DNA of 64,000 bases from CAWGMT01 sp963823675 (GCA_963823675.1 CAWGMT010000008.1:1529613-1593612), one strand, 5' to 3'; counted from the first letter of the stretch, positions 46,995 through 57,108 are shown. The notes: generated by a model not told the origin, from the letters alone. Numbers and translations: made by a program.

Positions 46995-48457
46995 ATCGTT
47001 CCGCGGTCAAGCGAGCTCAGAAGTTCGCCCAAGTCGATGCGAGCGATGCATGTGGATGAGTCGCTCACGGCGTATGGCATGATCAAGATCCCGTTGTGAA
47101 TCAGGGCCCCACAGGTATAGACCACATTGGGAACGTATCCCGATCGCTCCTCGTCGTTGGCGACCAGCAGCGGCTCGCGCGTCTGGCCGATCAACCGGCA
47201 GGGATCGTCCCGATCGAGGAGCGTGGCGCCGATGCAATACTGGCGCATCGGCCCGACCCCATGAGTCAAGAGCAGCCAGCCTCGGTCCGTTTCCAGAGGT
47301 GAGCCGCAATTGCCGATCTGGATGACTTGCCACGGGAACTTCGGCTGCTGCAAGAGCCGGGCCTGGGTCCAGAGCCTGACGTCGTCCGATTCCATGTAGT
47401 ACAGGTTCTCGTTGTCCATCCTCGAGATCATCGCATACTTGCCGTGCACCCGGCGGGGGAAGAGGGCCATCCCCTTGTTCTTGGCGCATTCGCCCGTGAT
47501 CAGGCTGATGTTGATCTCGGTCCCACCGTGGAATTCGAGCAACTGGGGAAAGACGCGAACGCCGTTGTACGCAGTGAAGGTTCCGTAATAGGTCTGCGAC
47601 CCGTCGTCTTCGGTGAAACGCACGAGCCGGAGGTCTTCGATCCCGTGGCGTTCGATGTCCGAGAACGGGAACACCACGATCTCGAACTCCCGGAAAATCG
47701 TCGGCCCCGCAACTCGGAGCGAATAGTTGACCCGCGTGAGTGAGATCAGCGTGTCGGCGTTCTCTTCCAGGAACCCCGACGTTTGCTGGTTCTGACGCGC
47801 CCACTCGATCGCATGCGCAAGCTGCTCGCGCGTGAAGACATCATCCAGCCGGTCGAGGATCCGATCGACGTGGCCGTCGCTGACCCCCACCGCCGCCAGA
47901 TCGCGGAGGAAGATCGACTTTGCAAAGCGTTCCGGACCGCTCGCTTTCAGGGGCCTGGTGTAAATTGGCGGCGTCTCGATCCGGATGTCGCCCTGCGCAT
48001 CGATCTCCCCGACCCGGAACACGATTGATGAGACGTGGCCTTCGCCGGTAGCGCGCAGACTCATCAAGAATCGAAGCGATCCGGGACTAACCCCTTCCTG
48101 ACGGATCGCCGGCACGATCGAGGGGTTGAAGAGCGCGACAGCCTCGACGGCGTATTCCATGGTGAAACACGCGCCGATCAAGAGCTGGCGCTCCCGGCTG
48201 AGCGCGGCCGCGCCCAGAACGTCGGCGCGGACCTGGTCGAAGTGGTCGGCGAGGATTTCGATCAGGTCCGGATGCTTGGCGCGAAAACCGCCTTCGACCT
48301 CAGCCAGGAGCTGGGAAACTTCCGGTTCGGTGTACGCAAGCACTCTCCTGATGATGTCCTGCGCCCGCAGCCGGTCGCCCGGACAGAAGAACCTGGTAAT
48401 CACCCGATTGGGATCGGGGGTCACCCTCAAAGGCAAGCGGGTCACGCGAACGGCCAT
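46991..48457 (-). CDS. GH130-type glycoside phosphorylase/hydrolase
   Basis: 488 residues from ATG 48457 (MAVRVTRLPLRVTPDPNRVI); the region upstream of it is unlike protein. FNPSIVPAIRQEG, SLRATGEGHVSSIVFRVG, EIVVFPFSDIERHGIEDLRL, TAYNGVRVFPQLLEF, NKGMALFPRRVHGKYAMISR and YIGATLLDRDDP-like CIGATLLDRDDP follow the five-bladed propeller of GH130 enzymes, which phosphorolyse beta-mannosides. ERHGIEDLR carries the expected acidic catalytic region. Intact. Confidence 0.85.
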   Translation of the reverse strand: MAVRVTRLPLRVTPDPNRVITRFFCPGDRLRAQDIIRRVLAYTEPEVSQLLAEVEGGFRAKHPDLIEILADHFDQVRADVLGAAALSRERQLLIGACFTMEYAVEAVALFNPSIVPAIRQEGVSPGSLRFLMSLRATGEGHVSSIVFRVGEIDAQGDIRIETPPIYTRPLKASGPERFAKSIFLRDLAAVGVSDGHVDRILDRLDDVFTREQLAHAIEWARQNQQTSGFLEENADTLISLTRVNYSLRVAGPTIFREFEIVVFPFSDIERHGIEDLRLVRFTEDDGSQTYYGTFTAYNGVRVFPQLLEFHGGTEINISLITGECAKNKGMALFPRRVHGKYAMISRMDNENLYYMESDDVRLWTQARLLQQPKFPWQVIQIGNCGSPLETDRGWLLLTHGVGPMRQYCIGATLLDRDDPCRLIGQTREPLLVANDEERSGYVPNVVYTCGALIHNGILIMPYAVSDSSTCIARIDLGELLSSLDRGTI

Positions 48458-48596
48458 GGTGGAATGCTCGATGGAAGGCACGGCTTGTGCTTGAGAGACT
48501 TTCAACCCTAGAATCATAGGACTGTGCTTCCGACGGGGAAAGACCGCCGGCGGCAGGAACTTCTCCCGACGGTCGGTACTGTATAGGAGACCTGCA

Positions 48597-49694
48597 ATGA
48601 TGAGCAAACGGATCGGCCTGATGGTCGCGCTCTTGGCTGGTGTGGCCCTATCGACGGCTCGAGCCGGAACTCTGGGCGTGGGCGATCCAGCGCCCAAGCT
48701 GGACGTCAAGTTTGTCAAGGGTGACGCGGTCAGCGAGTTCGAGCCCGGCAAGCTCTACGTCGTCGAATTCTGGGCTACCTGGTGCGGTCCTTGCAAGACC
48801 AGCATCCCGCACCTGACGGAGCTCCAGAAAAAGCACCCCGAGATCACGTTCATCGGGGTCAGCGTCTTCGAACAGAACCAGGACGGCGTCAAGCCGTTTG
48901 TCGACGAGATGGGCGCCAAGATGGCCTACCGGGTTGCGATGGATAGCATTCCCAAGGATGCCGGGCGAGGCGAGGGAGCCATGGCCAAGTCCTGGATGCA
49001 GGCTGCTTCCCAGGACGGTATCCCCGCGGCGTTTGTGATCAACAAAGAGGGCAAGATCGCCTGGATCGGCCATCCGATGTCGATGGACGAGCCGCTCGAG
49101 AAGATCGCCTCGGGCTCCTGGGATCTGAAGGTTGCCGCCGAGGAATACCGCAAGGCGACCGAAGATCAGAAGAAGCTCATGAAGCTTCAGGTCAAGTTCG
49201 GAGACGCGATGCGCTCGGGCGATCCCAAGAAGATGGTGGACGCCGTTGACGAGATCGTCGCCGCGATGCCCTCGCTGGAAGCAAACTTCGCCGTTGTCGG
49301 CCGGAAATTGACCGCACTGGTCAAGCTCGACGAGCAAGACAAGGCGCTCGAATATGCCCAGAAACTGGCCAAGTCGGCTCTGAGCAAGACCGCGGAGGGG
49401 TTGAACGGGCTGGCCTGGGCGATCGTGGACCCGGATGCGGGCATCAAGCCCAATGCGAAGCTGGTCCAGTTTGCCGTCGAGACCGCCCGCCGCGCCGACC
49501 TGATGGCCGAGAAAAAGGACGCTGGAATCGCCGACACTCTCGCCAAGGCCTACTTTGACTCAGGTGACGCGGCCAAAGCCGTCGAGAATCAAGAGCGCGC
49601 GGTAAGTCTGGCCAAGGGATCCCAGTACGAAGCTCAAATCGATCAGCTCAAGGATCGCCTCGAGAAGTACAAGAAGGCAGCCGAGAAAAAGTAA
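48597..49694 (+). CDS. TlpA-like thioredoxin-fold protein with C-terminal helical domain
   Basis: 365 residues. The signal peptide (GLMVALLAGVALSTARA) predicts export. The redoxin domain has FWATWCGPCKTSIPHL (WCGPC), then GIPAAFVINKEGKIAWIGHP with the cis-Pro. Residues ~175-365 are a Lys-rich helical, TPR-like tail (DKALEYAQKLAKSAL, GDAAKAVENQERAVSLAKG). A periplasmic thiol reductase or oxidoreductase is likely. Monocistronic, divergent from the GH130-type gene. Two ATGs at 48597/48600 are possible starts. Confidence 0.9.
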   Translation: MMSKRIGLMVALLAGVALSTARAGTLGVGDPAPKLDVKFVKGDAVSEFEPGKLYVVEFWATWCGPCKTSIPHLTELQKKHPEITFIGVSVFEQNQDGVKPFVDEMGAKMAYRVAMDSIPKDAGRGEGAMAKSWMQAASQDGIPAAFVINKEGKIAWIGHPMSMDEPLEKIASGSWDLKVAAEEYRKATEDQKKLMKLQVKFGDAMRSGDPKKMVDAVDEIVAAMPSLEANFAVVGRKLTALVKLDEQDKALEYAQKLAKSALSKTAEGLNGLAWAIVDPDAGIKPNAKLVQFAVETARRADLMAEKKDAGIADTLAKAYFDSGDAAKAVENQERAVSLAKGSQYEAQIDQLKDRLEKYKKAAEKK

Positions 49695-49794
49695 CCATCG
49701 CGATGGCCATTCTCAACTCTCCCGCTTCAGAGGAAGGTGCACAGGAACCTCATCGCGACCGGTCTCTTCGATTCTTTCTCGAAGAGATCTCCGC

Positions 49795-49975
49795 ACGATG
49801 CGCATCTTGGGATCGCCGGACAGAGCCGGCTCCTACATGAGGCCGGCGCCACGCGGCGATTTGTGTAGGAGGGGGCTCTGTCCCCCGATCCGTTGGTTGC
49901 GGCTCCGCCGCGTTGGGAACCGCGGAACAACTTAGCGGAAGGTCGCCTTTCGCGGAGCGAAAGGCGACACTTATT
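49795..49975. repeat. Dispersed repeat R1, copy 2
   Basis: Same ordered blocks as at 33955-34125 (ATCTTGGGATCGCCGGACAG, AGCCGGCTCCTACA, TGTAGGAGGGGGCTCTGTCC, CGCGTTGGGAAC, CTTTCGCGGAGCGAAAGGCG). It sits between the TlpA-like gene and the Uma2 gene. Confidence 0.8.
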
Positions 49976-49988
49976 TTCGGCCAGCGGC

Positions 49989-50559
49989 TCAGCTCCCGAA
50001 GATCCTCGCAACCTTGACGCGGAAGCCTGGCAAGTGCGGCTCGGCAGTCAGCTCGTGACCTACATTGAACATCTCCGGGTCGGCGCCCGGACGATAGACA
50101 GAGATGGTCTTTAACCGAGGATTCACGATCCAAATGACCGCGACGCCTGTCTCCAAGTAGAGCTCCACCTTCTCGTCGATTTCCTCTTGCTTATCGGAAG
50201 GGGAGAGGATTTCGACTGCCAGGACCGGCGGGCCGTCGAAATACACCGCGTCGGCATTGAAAGCGGCCACTTCGGCCGACACGTACGCCACGTCGATCCC
50301 CACGGTGCTGTCCGGGTCGCGACGCAGCCGGAAGCCGGCTTCACCCGAAACAATCAGCCCGCGTGGTTCGGGCTGAGTGTCGAGCCAGTTCTGAAGATAC
50401 TGAGACAATCTTCGCTTCAATTCGACTGTGCCAGCGATTTCGCCTGGTCATGGGTTTTTCTCGCAACTGGCCCCGGATCAGCTCACGGTCGACTCCATCT
50501 TCGGGTAGGGCCAGCAATTCTTCCGTGGTCATCGGCCGTTTCGAGACGACAGTGCTCAC
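49989..50559 (-). pseudogene. Uma2-family endonuclease, frameshifted
   Basis: From ATG 50559: MTTEELLALPEDGVDRELIR and RNRWHSRIEAKIV, then a frame change near 50405 to LSQYLQNWLDTQPEPRGLIV, GIDVAYVSAE, PPVLAVEILSPSD and AVIWIVNPRLKTISVYRPG. PxLAVEILSPSD and VWIVNP are the PD-(D/E)XK-like core of Uma2/DUF820 proteins, common in planctomycetes and cyanobacteria. The shift separates the N-terminal strand-helix from the core. Confidence 0.8.
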
Positions 50560-50711
50560 GATGTGGGCTCCTCAGAGAGGCGCCCCGAGCGTTCGCGCTC
50601 GCTACTAGCACAGGGCGCCTGCAGGTCGTCGTTTGCCCGCCCGGTCAGTCCGGAAGCGGGACGGGTGAACGTCCGGTCCAGTCCGGCTTGGAATCCACCA
50701 CGCCGGCTGAG

Positions 50712-50836
50712 CTGCGGCCACCCGGAACCCGAGGTTGTTGTTCCGGTTCGTCGGCTCGTTCCTATTCCGGTTCGCCGGCCGGCAGTTCCTCGGCGTGTTG
50801 TTCCAGCTACCGCCCCGGTTGACCCGGTGCGAGGCC
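50712..50836 (-). repeat. DGR template repeat (TR)
   Basis: 125 bp. On the minus strand it reads as Asn-rich codons: RVNRGGSWNNTPRNCRP then ANRNRNEPTNRNNNLGFRVA. It is identical to the VR at 52479-52604 at every non-adenine position and differs from it at 19 adenines. Its 5' end overlaps the last 30 bp of the RT gene and contains the RT stop codon. It carries no start codon and serves as template RNA, not as a gene. Confidence 0.95.
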
Positions 50837-51847
50837 TTGGCCGCCCACCCGTGATGAGCGTAACACGCGGTCACGCCAGCGCCAACTCACCGTTGGCCCA
50901 GCCCGTGTGAAGGAGACAAGGGCCGTCGCGCGGCGTTGAAGCTCCTCGTCGTGGATGCTGCCCCGCGAGCGCTCCGCCTGCAAGCGCCTGAGCCTGCGCT
51001 GGAAGCGGATGCGCGAACGACGGCTGAGCGTGATATGGCTGGGGTAGACCCGGCATCCCAGAAAGTCCATTCCGACCCGGCAACGATTGATATACGGCTC
51101 GGCCTTCAACTCCAGGTGGAGCTCCCGATCCAGGAACTCGCGAATCCTGTCGCGGCCTGCCCGCAAATCGCTTCGGTCTTCGGCCCAAAGCACGAAGTCG
51201 TCCATGTATCGTACATATCCCTTGACTCGCAGCGATTCCTTGACGAAGCGGTCGAGCCCGCCAAGGTAGAAGTTCGCGAAGTGCTGCGAAGTCAGGCTGC
51301 CGATCGGCACGCCGCGCCCGGGAACGGTCTGGTAGCCGGCGATAATCCGCCCGAAGAGATCGAGCAGGCGACGATCCTTGAACCGGTGTTCGAGCCGCTC
51401 GCGCAACACGGAATGCGCGATGCTGTCGAAGTACTTACGGATGTCGAGCTTGAGGAAGAAGGCGTGCCCGCGCGCGAATTCACCGGCCCGTTCCACCGCC
51501 GCGATCCGCCCCTTGCCGCACCGACAAGCAAACGTGTCGTCGATCAGAAAGCGGTCGAAAATCGGCTCGCACACGTTCATGAGCGCGTGGTGCAGCACAC
51601 GGTCGCGAAAGCAGGGCGCCGTGATCAGACGCTGCTTGGGGTCGTGGATCGTGAACTGGTGACACGGGCCGACGGCGTACCTCTCCTCGATAAGGTCCCG
51701 CCCCAGCGCGTCCAAGTTCTCGTCCAAACGGGCAGCGAACGCGGCCGCGTCAGGCTTGACCCGCTTGCCTCGGGCGGCTTTCCAGAATGCCAGCCTCAGG
51801 TTGTCTCGCGCGATCACTTGCTCCATCAACCGGCCCGAACGCTTCAT
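50807..51847 (-). CDS. DGR reverse transcriptase
   Basis: 346 residues from ATG 51847 (MKRSGRLMEQVIARDNLRLA); the longer ORF upstream is the HRDC gene in another frame. Group-II-like RT palm: KLDIRKYFDSIAH (first Asp), GVPIGSLTSQHFANFYL, and YVRYMDDFVLWAED (YMDD). IGSLTSQ replaces the usual QGxxxSP and is diagnostic of DGR RTs, where it favours misincorporation opposite adenine. No maturase or nuclease domain. The stop lies inside the TR. It copies TR RNA into mutagenised cDNA that replaces the VR of the target gene. Intact. Confidence 0.95.
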   Translation of the reverse strand: MKRSGRLMEQVIARDNLRLAFWKAARGKRVKPDAAAFAARLDENLDALGRDLIEERYAVGPCHQFTIHDPKQRLITAPCFRDRVLHHALMNVCEPIFDRFLIDDTFACRCGKGRIAAVERAGEFARGHAFFLKLDIRKYFDSIAHSVLRERLEHRFKDRRLLDLFGRIIAGYQTVPGRGVPIGSLTSQHFANFYLGGLDRFVKESLRVKGYVRYMDDFVLWAEDRSDLRAGRDRIREFLDRELHLELKAEPYINRCRVGMDFLGCRVYPSHITLSRRSRIRFQRRLRRLQAERSRGSIHDEELQRRATALVSFTRAGPTVSWRWRDRVLRSSRVGGQGLAPGQPGR

Positions 51848-52311
51848 TGATCGTCTCCCTGTGTTGCCGGGCGCATGCCAGGAAGCGTTCACCGTACTTC
51901 TGGATCCGGGCGTCACCGACCCCGGCGATTTTGCCGAGGTCCGCGGTACCGTCCGCGCAGGCGGACGATCTGTGCAAGTTGCTCGTTGGTGAAGACCATG
52001 TAAACCGGCACCGCCTCGTCCTTGGCGATCTCCTGCCGCAACAACCGCAGCTTGACGAACAGGGCAAACTCGTCCGGCTTCAGAACTTCCCGATAATCGA
52101 CCCTGACGCGCTCAGCAGTCCCCCGCTGCAAGGGCGCTCCGCCCTGGCCGTTCTCCAGGTACTCGACAGAAAAGCTCCAGAACGAGTCCGATCCCTGATC
52201 CACCCACCTCCGGTCGACGCTCAGGACGCGTCGGCCTCGCAGGAACTTGTTCAACTCCTCCTCCGCCGGGCAGGGGTTTCGGACGGGAACCAGAAAGGAG
52301 CAATACGGCAC
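51750..52311 (-). pseudogene. HRDC-domain DGR accessory protein, frameshifted
   Basis: First frame from ATG 52311: MPYCSFLVPVRNPCPAEEEL, LSVDRRWVDQGSDSFWSFSV, then an HRDC domain (LFVKLRLLRQEIAKDEAVPV, YMVFTNEQLAQIV). A shift near 51945 moves ADLGKIAGVGDARIQKYGER to another frame, which runs to 51750 and overlaps the RT start. HRDC proteins are one of the two accessory types known in DGRs (the other is Avd), and the position between target and RT is typical. The nucleic-acid-binding HRDC helices are split by the shift. Confidence 0.78.
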
Positions 52312-52467
52312 CTGGCGTCACCCCCTCCGATGATACCATACAACCACGCAATTAGTTCGCCGAAATCTCAACCCGCCAATCCAACTCCGCCATCTCACTC
52401 CGGCACGGTCCAGCGTCGGCTCCGCCTCGCCGCCGGCCCGGCCTACGCTCGATGGCTCCCCCCCTGC

Positions 52468-53990
52468 TCATTCCTGGACTGCGGCCACCCGGAACCCGAG
52501 GTCGAAGCTACCGGTACGACGGCTCGTCCCCATTCCGGAACGCCGGCCGGCAGCCCCACGGCGAGTCGGACCAGCTACCGCCCCGGGAGACCCGGTGCGA
52601 GGCCCCAGCGGCGCCGGGCGGGTCGGCAGGCGGCGGTGAAGAGTAGTAGTTCCCATCATACCCGTCGGCGCACCACTCCCAGACATTCCCCAGCATGTCA
52701 TGGAGCCCCCAGGCGTTCGGCCGCTTCTGGCCGACCGCATGGGTCTTTGCTCCCGAGTTCTTCTCGTACCATGCGTAATCACCCAACCCGGCAACGTCGT
52801 CCCCGAACGGATAACGCGTCGAACTGCCCGCCCGGCAGGCGTATTCCCACTCAGCTTCGGTGGGCAGGCGGTAGCCGTTGCCGCCAGTAACAGAGAACAA
52901 CGTCGCCCTCGATACGATAGTAGGGTTTCCGGCCCTCGCGTTCACTCAGCTTGTTGCAGAACTTCACCGCGTCAAGCCACGAAACCTGTTCCACGGGCTG
53001 CTGGTCCGAGTCCTGGAACTTGCTGGGATTGTGCCCCATGACCTGCCTGTATTCATGCTGAGTAACCTCGTAGACACCGAGGTAGAACGGACGCGTGATC
53101 CGCACACGATGCTGGGGCCTTTCGTCCTTGGAAGCATCCGCCTCTTCAGGGAGCGCCCCCATCAGGTAGCTCCCGGAGGGGATCCGCATTAGCTTCATGT
53201 CGATCGAGTTGACGAATACATCGGCATCCCCGCCGGTCACGACGGGGGGGGCCTTCCGGACCCCCTCTTCCGCCCTGCCGCGGGCTGCGTTGTCGCCGTT
53301 GAGGAAGAGGCCGATCGCCTTGCCCATGCTGGCCACGATGTGGCCATCCTGCTTCGCACTACAGATGAGGGCGCCCACGTCGCCGGTCCAATCCTTGGCG
53401 ACCTCGGCGAGGATTGCGTATTCCTTCAGTCCCGCTCGGGTGGCCTGGCTGTGCTGGGGAAGCTCCCAGTACAGGGTTTGTCCCTCGTCGTCCGTTCCGG
53501 CAACGATGACCTGCTTCCTGGGCGGCAAGCGGTCGATCTGGATATCGGTCTTGACCTGGGTAAAGTCTCGCGACTGCCGCTCGCCGCCACCACCCAGGCT
53601 GAACCTGGCGCCGAATGCGTTGAATTCGGTCTTCAACCCGCCGCCATACTCGACGCGGACCTCGGTCTGCGAGTCTTTGAATTGCCGCTCGTTCTGCGCC
53701 AGCGCGTCGGCCGTAGTCTGGGTCTTTGGCAGGAAATCGATCACGGAGACGGATTTGGGCATACGCAACTCGAAGCGGAGTCTACCCACCGACGACTCCT
53801 CGGCGCTGAAATTCGCCGAGATGGGGATGGAGACGACAACGACCTTGCGACCCACGTCGGCTTGCTGTGGAGGCTTGACCTCCGTACAGGCGAAAATGCG
53901 CCGAGCGTCAAAGGCGACCGGCGCCTGAGCTAGCGCTGTCGTGGCAGATCCGAGAGCCAGCAAGATCGAAAGTAAGGCACGTCGCGGCAT
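52468..53990 (-). pseudogene. Secreted FGE-domain DGR target protein, frameshifted
   Basis: From ATG 53990 (MPRRALLSILLALGSATTAL, a signal peptide). Residues ~25-270 are an unrecognised beta-rich exported domain. The FGE domain follows: MRIPSGSYLMGALPEE, RITRPFYLGVYEVTQHEY, EQVSWLDAVKFCNKLSERE. A frameshift near 52885 precedes GGNGYRLPTEAEWEYACRAG, LHDMLGNVWEWCADGY and HRVSRGGSWSDSP. The VR codons follow; an extra base at ~52510 makes CGG-TAG, ending the ORF at 52508. Without it the protein would end SFDLGFRVAAVQE at 52468. Surface-displayed target of the DGR. Confidence 0.85.
52479..52604 (-). repeat. DGR variable repeat (VR), cognate to the TR
   Basis: 126 bp aligned to the 125-bp TR: 19 substitutions, all where the TR has A, plus one inserted base near 52510. 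The 22 bp at the 3' side (CACCCGGAACCCGAG on the + strand) and the 5' CCTCGCACCGGG side are identical. All other non-adenine positions are unchanged, showing recent adenine-specific retrohoming from this TR. Confidence 0.95.
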
Positions 53991-54157
53991 GGCGGCGCCT
54001 CCCGTCAAGGAATCATCTGAGGTACCAAGTCGAGGATGCATTCGTCGGCTTATTCATCTTATTGCGAGCGGTGCATTGATTCCAGCATGTTCGACTTCGT
54101 CTCGCCGCCATTGCCGCAGGTGTTGATTCTAGGTCATAATACACACCGGAATCAACG

Positions 54158-54301
54158 ACTCGACACATGGCTAGAACTCTCGCCCCGGACGGGCGGCGAC
54201 TGAATTGCCGTAGGTCAGGCTTTCCAGCCTGACTCTTCGGAAAGTCAGGCTGGAAAGCCTGACCTACTTAAAGACGGTGTTGTCTAGCCACGTGTCGGAT
54301 G
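54158..54301. repeat. Nested palindromic element (~144 bp)
   Basis: Outer ends TCGACACATGGCTAG (54158) and CTAGCCACGTGTCGGA (to 54301) are near-inverse. Inside, perfect 25-bp arms (54210-54234 and 54243-54267) begin GTAGGTCAGGCTTTCC and close on an 8-nt loop. The inner hairpin belongs to the family at 25560 and 37511. It separates the DGR from the SNF2 gene and could act as a terminator. Confidence 0.8.
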
Positions 54302-54370
54302 GTTGACTGGAATCGACGTTTCGCCGTTGCCTGCGGCACTCTCTTGTAGGTAGGGACGCCGAAGTCACTC

Positions 54371-57082
54371 ATGCCGCTTGAACTTTTCCTATCGCCCCAG
54401 GGCCATCTCCACGTTCGCGAGGTCGCCGGCCCGGACGGCACTGCCATGGATGGCCCGGCCGGGAAACGAATCCATGCTGCGTTCGACCTGGGCCCGGCCC
54501 ATGGTCTCTTGCACCTGGCGACGACCGAGCTCCAGTCCAGCTTGCCGCCGCCTTTCGCCTATGCGCGCGACTTCGCCCGTCTGTATCTGACCCGGCTCTG
54601 TCAAACGCCGGCGGATCGGAGAAAGCGGCACGGTCGCCGCCCATCGCGCCTCCATCCGAGACGGACCTGGCGTTTCAGGTTCTGCAGGCACCTCCGATGC
54701 AGGGGTGTGAGTACCTCAGCCCCGACGTGCTCTCGAGCTGGTGGTCGGAGCTCGACACGCTCGTCCGCAACGAGATCGAGCACCATGCGGGCGGCGTGCA
54801 AGCCTATCTGAGCGAGCGCAATCCCGCAGTGGCGGCTCGTCGGCCGCGTGACGTTTCACCTCGCCGAGAACAAGCGCGACCCGGAGCACCCCTTCGCATT
54901 CCTGGCAACCTATATTCCCAAGCTCTCGGCCCAGGGTCGCGTGCAGCACGAGCCCTTGGGCAAGGCTTTGCAGGAATACGCCGGGGCGAAAAACCGGCCG
55001 GCGCTCCTTTCGCTCCTGGTGCCGATCCAGCGCGCGACCGAGCGCAGCCCGCTCATCAAGGAGATGGTCGAGTCGGGCGAGATCTATCATCCCCTGGCCT
55101 GGGCCCCTCGCGAGGCGTATCGGTTCTTGCAAGACATCCCGGTCTTCGAGGAGAGCGGCCTGGTCGTCCGGGTGCCGGACTGGTGGAAATCGAGTCACCC
55201 GCCTCGCCCCGCGGTCAACGTCACGATCGATGGCCACAAGGGGACCACGCTCGAGTGTCGACGCCTTGCTCGATTTCTCCGTCAACGTGACGCTCGACGG
55301 CGAGCCGCTGACCGAGGCCGAGCTCGAACAGCTCCTCCAGTCGGTCGGCGGCCTGGTCGCGCTCAAGGGGAAGTGGGTCGAAGTCGACCGCGAAAAGCTG
55401 GCTGAGGCGCTCAAACACTGGAAGAAGGTCGAGCGCGACACCCGCGAGAGCGGTCTGTCGTTCTATGACGGCATGCGGCTCCTTGCCGGAGTGCCCACGC
55501 AAGCAAGACGCAGCAGCATCCGCTCGAGCAAGATCGCGAGTGGATCGGATTGACCGCCGGCACCGCGCTCGAGGAAACACTTCGCAAGCTCCGCTCGCCC
55601 GAGTCGCTCGCCGGCGCCGATCCACCCGGACTGCGCGCCCAACTTCGGCACTATCAGCAGACCGGCGTGAGCTGGCTGCGGTTCGTCACGGGGTTGGGCC
55701 TGGGGGCTTGCCTGGCCGATGACATGGGCCTGGGAAAGACGGTGCAGGTGATCGGGCTGTTGCTGCATCGCAAGTCCGTCCGCACAGCCGACGAACCGGA
55801 CCGGGCCAGGTCGAGCCTGCTCGTCGTGCCGGCCTCGCTGCTCGCGAACTGGAAGGCGGAGCTCGAACGGTTCGCACCCACGCTCTCGTTCCTGATCGTG
55901 CACCCGTCGGAGACCACGACCGGCAAGCGCCAGATCGAGGAACAGAGACGCTCGAGGGCTCGATCTCTTGATCACAACCTACGGCATGTTATCGCGCACC
56001 GAGTGGCTGCGGCAGCGCGACTGGGACCTCGTCATCCTCGACGAAGCCCAGGCGATCAAGAACTCGGGCACGCGGCAATCGCGGACCGTCAAGGAGCTGA
56101 AGGCGGCGGCCCGCATCGCCATGACGGGCACGCCGGTCGAGAATCGCCTGTCCGATCTCTGGTCGCTGTTCGATTTTCTCAACCCCGGCCTCCTGGGCGG
56201 TGCCAAGACGTTCGCCGGCTCTGGTCAAGCAAATGGAGGCCAGATTCGTCGTACCAGCCGCTCCGCACCCTCGTCGGGCCTTACATCCTGCGCCGGCTCA
56301 AGACCGACAAGCGAGTCATCGCCGACCTGCCCGAAAAGGTCGAGATGTCGGCCTTCTGCACTCTGAGCCGGGAGCAGGCCGCCCTCTATGAACAGGCCGT
56401 ACGCGATCTGGCCGAGAAGCTCGAGGAGGCCGACGGCATCCAGCGCCGGGGGCTCGTCCTGGCCCAGCTCATGAAGCTCAAGCAGATCTGCAACCACCCG
56501 GCCCAACTGGTCGGCACCGGCGACTACTCGCCCGAGCACAGCGGCAAGTTCCAGCGCCTGGCCGAGCTCTGCGAAGAGCTGGGCGAACGCCAGGAAAAGG
56601 CACTGGTTTTCACCCAGTTCCGCGAGATCACCGGCCCACTCGCCCAGTTTCTCGAGGGCGTGTTCGGGCGGCCCGGCCTCGTGCTTCACGGCGGGACCGC
56701 GGTCGCCCAGCGGCGACGGCTCGTCGAGAGCTTTCAGCGCGACGATGGGCCGCCCTTCTTCGTCCTGTCGCTCAAGGCCGGCGGTACCGGACTGAACCTC
56801 ACCGCCGCCTGTCACGTCATCCACTTCGACCGCTGGTGGAACCCCGCCGTCGAAAACCAGGCTACTGATCGCGCGTTCCGCATTGGACAAAAACGGAATG
56901 TCCTGGTACATAAATTCGTCTGTCGTGGAACCGTCGAGGAGAAAATCGATGCGATGCTCGCCGAAAAGTCGTCCCTTGCCGGCGATGTCATCGATGGCGC
57001 CGAAACGCTGCTCACCGAGATGAGCGACGCCGAGCTACTCGATTTCGTCAAGCTCGACGTCCACAAGGCTCTTGATACCTGA
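54371..57082 (+). pseudogene. SNF2-family helicase, about six frameshifts
   Basis: N-terminal part MPLELFLSPQGHLHVREVAG (54371 frame); then PSETDLAFQVLQAPPMQGCE, FHLAENKRDPEHPFAFLATY and VNVTLDGEPLTEAELEQLL lie in successive different frames (changes near 54600, 54835, 55255 and 55500). The ATPase follows: DDMGLGKTVQVIGLL (motif I), a change near 55955, LDEAQAIKNSGT (motif II), MTGTPVENRLSDLWSLFDFL, a change near 56215, then YILRRLKTDKRVI, ALVFTQF, LSLKAGGTGLNL and NQATDRAFRIGQ (motifs V-VI). All motifs are present but no single frame holds them. It partners the SWIM gene downstream, a known pair. Confidence 0.85.
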
Positions 57083-57108
57083 AACGCATCACGAGAAAGG
57101 AGTCTTCG

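Noticed and set aside
50605..50874. Asn-rich 89-codon ORF over the template repeat
   Set aside because: It is the TR read in the VR frame; it lacks the upstream FGE domain and a ribosome site.
50936..51850. 304-codon frame opposite the RT gene
   Set aside because: Antisense shadow of the DGR RT; no recognisable protein.
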